Below are positions 6,339 to 10,821 of a stretch of DNA of 10,821 nucleotides, in pieces (position 1 is the first letter of the stretch; each line of letters begins with the position of its first letter). The stretch lies in contig JAZNRA010000114.1 of the NCBI GenBank assembly GCA_045590415.1, positions 1-10,821 on the forward strand, given 5' to 3'. The notes below the pieces were generated by a model, which saw only the letters and a program-made list of their open reading frames with translations, was not told where the DNA came from and ran no database searches. Made by a program: the position numbers and the translations under genes. This DNA comes from RGIG3009 sp045590415. Its GTDB lineage: Bacteria; Bacillota; Clostridia; Oscillospirales; Acutalibacteraceae.

Positions 6339-7337
6339 TCAAACCACAATGAGAGCGGTCGGCAACTTGCGCAATCCACCGAAGTTATACCGATTATTGA
6401 TGATCTCACCATCGTACAGCATGGCAGTAGAGGTGCCGCCGTCGAGGTTGGCGGCATTAATGGCACCGTATTCCATCATGACCTCAATACAATCCTTGTA
6501 GGTAGCACCGATGCTTTGCGGCTGCCGCCCGTCAATTACCAAGATCAGCACCGCACCGTCTGCGCGTTGTCCGACCACGGTTCGCGGGTTAATTCCACCG
6601 CTTATTCCCGTAATTTCCGCCGGAGTACCGTTTATGATAAAAGCGGGACCGAAACTGACGGCATCACGCATGTTTTGATCCAGCGCTTTTTTAGCAGACA
6701 TTCTGCCCACGATCAAGCGGTTGTTCATATCAAAGCCGACAAGCGAGGTGACGTCTCCCTCGGCACCGTATACCAACTTGCCGTCACGAATGACGATGCC
6801 GGTCGGCAGACCGCCGAGTCCTTTTCCTTCTTCGTCCCAAAATCCGCCCCCGTTCACAGCGGCGACGGCATTGTTTTCTTCGGCAAACTTACGTATGTTC
6901 TTCCCGATGATGGTTTCGCCGAACGTATCCAGTGAAGCAAACTTAACTCGTGACGGATCGTGTACGATCATCATTTTGCCGGAGTAAGCAGCACCGCTGA
7001 TGTTAAGCACTTCAATCGTTTCGGGGTCGATATTTTCTTGTTTTTCCGTAAATTCGGTCGTAGTATCTGTGCTTTCGTCGGTCTCAATGACGGCATTTCC
7101 CGACGTAATATCTTTAATTTCCTCTTTAGAAAGGAAAATGGAGGGGACAAATTTCAAAGCACTGGTTTCCAAAAGACTGTTGACAAACAAGTCGCGAGCC
7201 GTCGGAGACGGTCCTTTGAACAATATCCAACAGATGCCCACTACGGCGATCACCAGGGCGAGCAGTGTCGTCCCGAGAACCGCAAAAAAACGACCGACAA
7301 ATCGCCCGAAAGCGGCACCTCTCGAATTGCGTTGCAT
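6339..7337 (-). CDS. Membrane-anchored phosphodiester glycosidase (NAGPA domain)
   Basis: The NAGPA family (PF09992) is named after the enzyme that uncovers mannose-6-phosphate by removing N-acetylglucosamine from a phosphodiester. Bacterial members are thought to cleave sugar phosphodiesters in cell-surface or exopolysaccharides. The 332-residue product has a basic N-terminus, one membrane helix at about 17-40, a low-complexity Asp/Ser/Thr/Glu linker near 85-105, and then the catalytic domain. Motifs visible are NGGGFWDEEG at about 162-171, FGPAFIING at 229-237, NPRTVVGQ at 250-257, DGRQPQS at 269-275 and NLDGGTSTAM at 297-306, all hallmarks of the family. The domain should face outside. A GTG at 7349 and an ATG at 7346 are alternative starts, but AGGTG at 7347-7351 is spaced correctly only for the ATG at 7337. 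It is the first gene of a three-gene operon with its own strong promoter. Its substrate is unknown. Confidence 0.88.
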   Translation of the reverse strand: MQRNSRGAAFGRFVGRFFAVLGTTLLALVIAVVGICWILFKGPSPTARDLFVNSLLETSALKFVPSIFLSKEEIKDITSGNAVIETDESTDTTTEFTEKQENIDPETIEVLNISGAAYSGKMMIVHDPSRVKFASLDTFGETIIGKNIRKFAEENNAVAAVNGGGFWDEEGKGLGGLPTGIVIRDGKLVYGAEGDVTSLVGFDMNNRLIVGRMSAKKALDQNMRDAVSFGPAFIINGTPAEITGISGGINPRTVVGQRADGAVLILVIDGRQPQSIGATYKDCIEVMMEYGAINAANLDGGTSTAMLYDGEIINNRYNFGGLRKLPTALIVV

Positions 7338-7378
7338 GATATACATCACCTATTTTTCTAAAATACTATACAAAGTAT

Positions 7379-7408
7379 ATAATACTATATCTATCGTCGT
7401 GTTGTCAA
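7379..7408 (-). promoter_or_regulatory. Promoter of the glycosidase/Thr-tail/DUF2079 operon
   Basis: On the minus strand, a perfect TTGACA (7403-7408) and TATTAT (7379-7384) are separated by 18 bases. The leader to the ATG at 7337 is about 35 bases and very A/T-rich. The promoter is back to back with the cca promoter; their -35 boxes are 11 bases apart. Confidence 0.75.
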
Positions 7409-7419
7409 TCGTTTCGTAC

Positions 7420-7448
7420 TTTACAGAAGAGCTTGACAATGATATACT
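7420..7448 (+). promoter_or_regulatory. Promoter of cca
   Basis: TTTACA (7420-7425) and TATACT (7443-7448) are separated by 17 bases. Transcription would start near 7455, about 19 bases before the ATG. A TTGACA at 7433-7438 has no -10 at the right distance and is probably not the -35. Confidence 0.7.
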
Positions 7449-7457
7449 CATAAGCAG

Positions 7458-7465
7458 AAAGGAGG
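7458..7465 (+). promoter_or_regulatory. Shine-Dalgarno that fixes the cca start
   Basis: AAAGGAGG lies 8 bases before the ATG at 7474. The open frame continues upstream to 7000, but that part is antisense to the glycosidase gene and reads through the divergent promoter region, so it is not part of the protein. Confidence 0.85.
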
Positions 7466-7473
7466 CGAGGGTT

Positions 7474-8820
7474 ATGCATCTTCCGCCGTATGTTTGCGAA
7501 ACGTTATCCGCGTTGGAAAGCGCCGGTTTTGAGGCGTATGTTGTCGGCGGTTGTGTGCGTGACTGCCTTCTCGGTTTAATACCGCACGATTTCGACTTGT
7601 GTACGAATGCTCTGCCGGAACAGATCTCGGCGGCTTTTGCGAGCAAAACGGTGATCCCAACGGGGATTCAACACGGCACGGTAACGGTGATCACAGAAGA
7701 TCGTCCGTTGGAGATCACGACATATCGCACCGAAATCGGTTATCACGATCACCGTCATCCCGATACGGTACGCTTTGTCAGCACAATTGAAGAAGATCTC
7801 AGCCGCCGCGATTTCACCGTCAATGCCATGGCGTACCATCCGAAGCGCGGTATCGTCGATCCGTTTGGCGGGTCTGCCGATGCTCAAAATCGGTTGCTGC
7901 GCGCTGTCGGCGATCCGAAAAAACGCTTTGAAGAAGATGCTTTGCGTATGTTGCGCGCCTTGCGTTTCGGCTCAGTGTACGGCATGGAGGTTGAGGAAGA
8001 AACAAAAAAGGCGTTGCTTGCCTGTGCACCGCTTTTAACGGAGATCGCCGCCGAACGCGTGGAGGCGGAACTGGTGCGCATACTGGCAGGCGAGCATATC
8101 GGCAAAGTGATTTATGATCTCTATCCCGTTTTATTTCCCATCTTACCGGAACTGAAAGCCGCACAAGGAGTGGAGCAACACAGCCGCTACCACCATTTAG
8201 ATGTGCTCATGCACATATTGACGGCGGTGGCATCAGCCGAATCGGATACGACCGTGCGGTTAGCGGCGTTGTTGCACGACATCGGAAAACCGTATTGCTT
8301 TTCGCTTGACGATCAGGGGAACGGCCATTTTTACGGCCATGCTGAGATCGGCGAGCGCATGGCACGAGAGTGCCTATGTCGCCTGCGTTTTGACAAAAAA
8401 ACCACAGACGACGTCTGCCTGCTGATCCGTTATCACGACACACCGATCGAACGCACCGATAAAGCCGTTCGTCGTTGGTTGAATCGCTTGGGGGTGCCGC
8501 TGTTACGCCGACTGTTGGCTCTTAAGCGGGCGGATACCATGGCGCACGCCGTCGAGCTAATGCACGATCGCTTAAAAGAACTTGATGATATTAACGAGCG
8601 GATCGATCGGCTTCTTGCAGAAGAGGCGTGCTTCTCTCTTAAGGATCTGGCGCTGAACGGCGATGATCTTTTGAACATTGGAATTCCCAAAGGAGAAGTC
8701 GTCGGCGAATGCCTTCGGTGGCTTCTCGATGAGGTCATGGAGCAGCGATTGGAGAACGACGTGACTGTTTTATCGAACGCTGTCCGAAAAAGACTTGATT
8801 ATTTTGCAAAAAAAAGATAA
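7474..8820 (+). CDS. cca: CCA tRNA nucleotidyltransferase with HD domain
   Basis: This class II nucleotidyltransferase adds or repairs the 3'-CCA end of tRNAs using CTP and ATP. The 448-residue protein shows the head-domain motifs GGCVRD at 25-30, DFD at 39-41 (metal-binding Asp39 and Asp41), and RRDFTVNAMA at 111-120. The neck/nucleotide-selection motif RFEEDALRMLRALRF is at 151-165, with the EDxxR pattern that templates C and A. An HD phosphohydrolase domain follows, with LLHDIGKP around 266-273, HFYGH at 285-289 and RYHDTP at 319-324. HD-containing CCA enzymes often also have phosphatase or phosphodiesterase activity. A poly(A) polymerase I assignment is less likely because such HD domains are typical of CCA enzymes and poly(A) polymerase I is mainly proteobacterial. 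An 8-A run at 8808-8815 ends the gene. Confidence 0.93.
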   Translation: MHLPPYVCETLSALESAGFEAYVVGGCVRDCLLGLIPHDFDLCTNALPEQISAAFASKTVIPTGIQHGTVTVITEDRPLEITTYRTEIGYHDHRHPDTVRFVSTIEEDLSRRDFTVNAMAYHPKRGIVDPFGGSADAQNRLLRAVGDPKKRFEEDALRMLRALRFGSVYGMEVEEETKKALLACAPLLTEIAAERVEAELVRILAGEHIGKVIYDLYPVLFPILPELKAAQGVEQHSRYHHLDVLMHILTAVASAESDTTVRLAALLHDIGKPYCFSLDDQGNGHFYGHAEIGERMARECLCRLRFDKKTTDDVCLLIRYHDTPIERTDKAVRRWLNRLGVPLLRRLLALKRADTMAHAVELMHDRLKELDDINERIDRLLAEEACFSLKDLALNGDDLLNIGIPKGEVVGECLRWLLDEVMEQRLENDVTVLSNAVRKRLDYFAKKR

Positions 8821-8823
8821 AAT
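8795..8823 (+). promoter_or_regulatory. Possible promoter of prfC inside the cca 3' end
   Basis: TTGATT (8795-8800) and TAAAAT (8818-8823) are 17 bases apart, and the spacer carries an 8-A tract. This would start transcription near 8830, about 25 bases before the prfC GTG. No terminator lies between cca and prfC, so co-transcription is also possible. Confidence 0.45.
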
Positions 8824-8855
8824 ATAGGGTAATGTTTTAGACGGAGGGTACCTTT

Positions 8856-10442
8856 GTGGCACAGTTTACAAAAGAGATAGAAAAACGGCGCACGTTTGCG
8901 ATTATTTCGCACCCCGACGCCGGTAAAACCACCTTAACCGAAAAGTTCTTGCTGTACGGCGGCGCGATCGCGTCTGCCGGTATGGTCAAGGGGAAGAAAT
9001 CCATGAAGCACGCGGTTTCCGACTGGATGGAGATCGAAAAGCAGCGTGGTATTTCGGTAACCTCCTCTGTTTTGCAGTTTGAATATGACGGCTACTGTAT
9101 CAACATTTTGGACACCCCCGGTCACCAGGATTTTTCGGAGGATACCTACCGCACGCTCATGGCGGCGGATTCCGCGGTGATGGTGATCGATGCTTCAAAA
9201 GGTGTGGAAAAACAGACCATCAAGCTGTTTAAGGTTTGCATGATGCGCGATATTCCGGTATTTACTTTTATCAACAAAATGGACCGTGAAGCGCGCGATC
9301 CGTACGAGTTGATGGCAGATATCGAAAGTGTTCTCGGCATCAAGACGTATCCCGTCAACTGGCCGATCGGTTCCGGTAAGGAGTTCAAGGGTGTTTACGA
9401 ACGTGAAAAAGAGAGGGTTCTCTCCTTTACTTACAACGGCATCGGACATGAAGCGGATGAAAAGGTCACCGATATGAATGACCCCGCGTTGAAAGAAATG
9501 CTCGGCGATACGCTGTATCAAAATCTAATGGATGACCGTGAACTCTTGGACGGTGCGGGTGATGAGTTTGATCTGGAGGCGGTTCGTCACGGTAAACTGT
9601 CACCGGTATTCTTCGGTTCGGCTCTGACGAACTTCGGTGTCGAGCCGTTCTTGGAAAATTTCTTAAAAATGACGACTTCGCCGCTGCCGCGTTCCTCCTC
9701 GCAAGGCGAGATCGATCCGTTTAGCGATGAGTTTTCCGCTTTCGTTTTCAAAATTCAAGCAAACATGAACAAAGCACACCGCGACCGTATTGCTTTTATG
9801 CGCATCTGCTCGGGCAGATTTGAAAAAGGGCAGGAAGTCAACCACGTGCAGGGCGGGCGCAAGATCAAACTGTCGCAGCCGCAGCAGATGATGGCACAGG
9901 ACCGTGAGATTGTGGAAGAAGCGTATGCCGGTGATATTATCGGTGTGTTTGACCCCGGTATTTTCTCTATCGGCGATACGGTATGTGCTTCCTCGAAGAA
10001 GTTTCAGTTTGAGGGTATTCCGACCTTTGCGCCGGAACACTTCCGCTTGGTGCGCCAAAAGGATACCATGAAACGCAAACAATTTGTAAAGGGAACCTCG
10101 CAGATCGCGCAGGAAGGCGCTATCCAGATCTTCCAGGAGCCGGGTGGCGGTATGGAAGAGGTGATCGTCGGCGTGGTCGGCACCCTGCAATTTGACGTGC
10201 TCGAATACCGCTTAAAGAACGAGTACGGTGTAGACGTCATTATGGAAGGTCTTCCGTATCAGTACATTCGTTGGGTAGTGGGCGAGGATGTTGACGTAAA
10301 GGCACTCGACTTGACGTCGGACACCAAATACGTGCAAGATCTCAAAGGCAATCCGCTGTTGCTATTCACCAGCAGCTGGAACATTCAATGGGCACTCGAC
10401 CATAATAAAGACTTACAATTACAAGAGTTCAGCCGTTCATGA
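8856..10442 (+). CDS. prfC: Peptide chain release factor 3
   Basis: RF3 is a translational GTPase that recycles RF1 and RF2 from the ribosome after peptide release. The 528-residue length matches the E. coli protein. The G domain shows the P-loop SHPDAGKTT at 18-26, EKQRGISV at 61-68 (switch I region), DTPGHQDF at 86-93 (switch II) and NKMD at 140-143, with FGSAL near 254 as the G5 position. The RF3-specific stretch GGAIASAGMVKGKKSMKHA at about 35-53 and the C-terminal domains separate it from EF-G, LepA and TypA. The start is a GTG at 8856, with GGAGGG at 8843-8848 seven bases upstream. The stop TGA overlaps the start of the next gene. No odd features are seen in the coding sequence. Confidence 0.97.
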   Translation: MAQFTKEIEKRRTFAIISHPDAGKTTLTEKFLLYGGAIASAGMVKGKKSMKHAVSDWMEIEKQRGISVTSSVLQFEYDGYCINILDTPGHQDFSEDTYRTLMAADSAVMVIDASKGVEKQTIKLFKVCMMRDIPVFTFINKMDREARDPYELMADIESVLGIKTYPVNWPIGSGKEFKGVYEREKERVLSFTYNGIGHEADEKVTDMNDPALKEMLGDTLYQNLMDDRELLDGAGDEFDLEAVRHGKLSPVFFGSALTNFGVEPFLENFLKMTTSPLPRSSSQGEIDPFSDEFSAFVFKIQANMNKAHRDRIAFMRICSGRFEKGQEVNHVQGGRKIKLSQPQQMMAQDREIVEEAYAGDIIGVFDPGIFSIGDTVCASSKKFQFEGIPTFAPEHFRLVRQKDTMKRKQFVKGTSQIAQEGAIQIFQEPGGGMEEVIVGVVGTLQFDVLEYRLKNEYGVDVIMEGLPYQYIRWVVGEDVDVKALDLTSDTKYVQDLKGNPLLLFTSSWNIQWALDHNKDLQLQEFSRS

Positions 10443-10774
10443 TGAATATTCAGATCTTCGGAAAATCCAAATGCTTTGACACCAAAAAAGCAGAACGCTT
10501 TTTTAAGGAACGCGGTATTCGTTTTCAGCGCATAGAACTGGATAAGTACGGCATAAGCCGTGGGGAATTCCAATCGGTCAAAGCGGCGGTCGGGCTGGAA
10601 GCGTTAATTGATCCGAAAGCCAAAGAAGCGGAGCTTATTCGGTATCTGGCGTATGACAGCGATAAAGAAGAGAAACTGCTGGAAACCCCAAAAGCGTTAC
10701 GTACGCCCATTGTGCGTAACGGTAAACTTGCCACCGTCGGTTATTGTCCCGACGTGTGGGAAACGTGGAGATAA
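10439..10774 (+). CDS. ArsC/Spx-family thioredoxin-fold protein
   Basis: This 111-residue protein of the ArsC family (PF03960) begins IQIFGKSKCFDTKKAERFF, the family's beta-alpha start with Cys12 at the active position. The usual Spx CxxC is not present: position 15 is Thr, so this is a monothiol member. LRTPIVRNGK at about 87-96 carries the Thr-Pro turn and Arg expected of the family, and GYCPDVW at 101-107 ends it. It may be an arsenate reductase-like or glutaredoxin-dependent reductase, or a Spx-like regulator. The YusI-like, CFDTKKAERFF type in Clostridia has no proven role as far as I know. The start ATGATGA overlaps the prfC stop by 4 bases (or 1 if the second ATG is used). No good ribosome binding site is seen, so translational coupling to prfC is likely. 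Confidence 0.82.
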   Translation: MMNIQIFGKSKCFDTKKAERFFKERGIRFQRIELDKYGISRGEFQSVKAAVGLEALIDPKAKEAELIRYLAYDSDKEEKLLETPKALRTPIVRNGKLATVGYCPDVWETWR

Positions 10775-10776
10775 TC

Positions 10777-10821
10777 ATGAAAAGTCGGATCGTAGCCATG
10801 TCGTTCTGTGAGCCAAGGAGT
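10777..10821 (+). CDS. Possible start of a further gene, cut by window edge
   Basis: An ATG at 10777 opens a frame of 15 codons to the window end (MKSRIVAMSFCEPRS). GGAG at 10767-10770, 6 bases upstream, is a plausible ribosome binding site, and the gap to the ArsC-family stop is only 2 bases, which fits operon spacing. The fragment is too short to recognise. The AAGGAG near the right edge could instead be the ribosome binding site of a gene outside the window. Confidence 0.35.
   Translation, partial: MKSRIVAMSFCEPRS

Noticed and set aside
7000..7473. Upstream extension of the cca frame
   Set aside because: No homology to CCA enzymes; it overlaps the glycosidase gene and both divergent promoters. 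The ATG at 7474 has a strong ribosome binding site.
8808..8815. Run of eight A's near the cca stop as a programmed frameshift site
   Set aside because: It lies two codons from the stop; slippage would only change the last residues, and no downstream stimulating structure is seen.
9663..10190. Minus-strand frame of 175 codons antisense to prfC
   Set aside because: It lies wholly inside prfC, and its product has no recognisable motif; codon bias of prfC explains the open frame.

Overview
The window looks like ordinary chromosome from a Firmicute of the class Clostridia, most probably an Oscillospiraceae/Ruminococcaceae-type gut anaerobe. The evidence is moderate GC (roughly half), strong AGGAGG-type ribosome binding sites, sigma-A style TTGACA/TATAAT promoters with 16-18 bp spacers, and the character of the SecD, aspartate aminotransferase, RF3 and ArsC-family proteins. 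The genus is inferred from protein character only. I see no rRNA, tRNA, CRISPR array, transposase, integrase or phage gene.

Left part (1-3286, all minus strand): the 5' end of secD runs off the left edge, with its own promoter and a short leader hairpin. Next is a monocistronic PF12897-type aspartate aminotransferase with a promoter, an intrinsic terminator, and an inverted repeat across its -35 box. Then comes asnS (asparaginyl-tRNA synthetase), also with its own promoter and terminator. I see no T-box leader in front of asnS.

Middle part (3287-7337, minus strand): a three-gene envelope operon starts at a strong promoter near 7379-7408. It encodes, in order, a membrane-anchored phosphodiester glycosidase (NAGPA domain), a single-pass membrane protein of unknown function with a threonine-rich C-terminal tail, and a polytopic DUF2079 protein resembling GT-C glycosyltransferases. 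This is the least understood part of the window and the best candidate for an undescribed function, perhaps cell-surface glycan assembly or trimming. No terminator is visible after it, so transcription may continue into asnS.

Right part (7474-10821, plus strand): a divergent promoter drives cca (CCA-adding tRNA nucleotidyltransferase with an HD domain). It is followed by prfC (release factor 3), which overlaps a small thioredoxin-fold ArsC/Spx-like protein by 4 bases. A possible further reading frame begins at 10777 and leaves the window. This strand is mainly translation housekeeping.

Several starts were moved from the longest reading frame to a site backed by a Shine-Dalgarno sequence: asnS to 3200, the DUF2079 gene to a GTG at 5044, the Thr-tail gene to 6324, the glycosidase to 7337 and cca to 7474. 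Intergenic stretches are all under 160 bp and are described below. No conclusively new system is visible.
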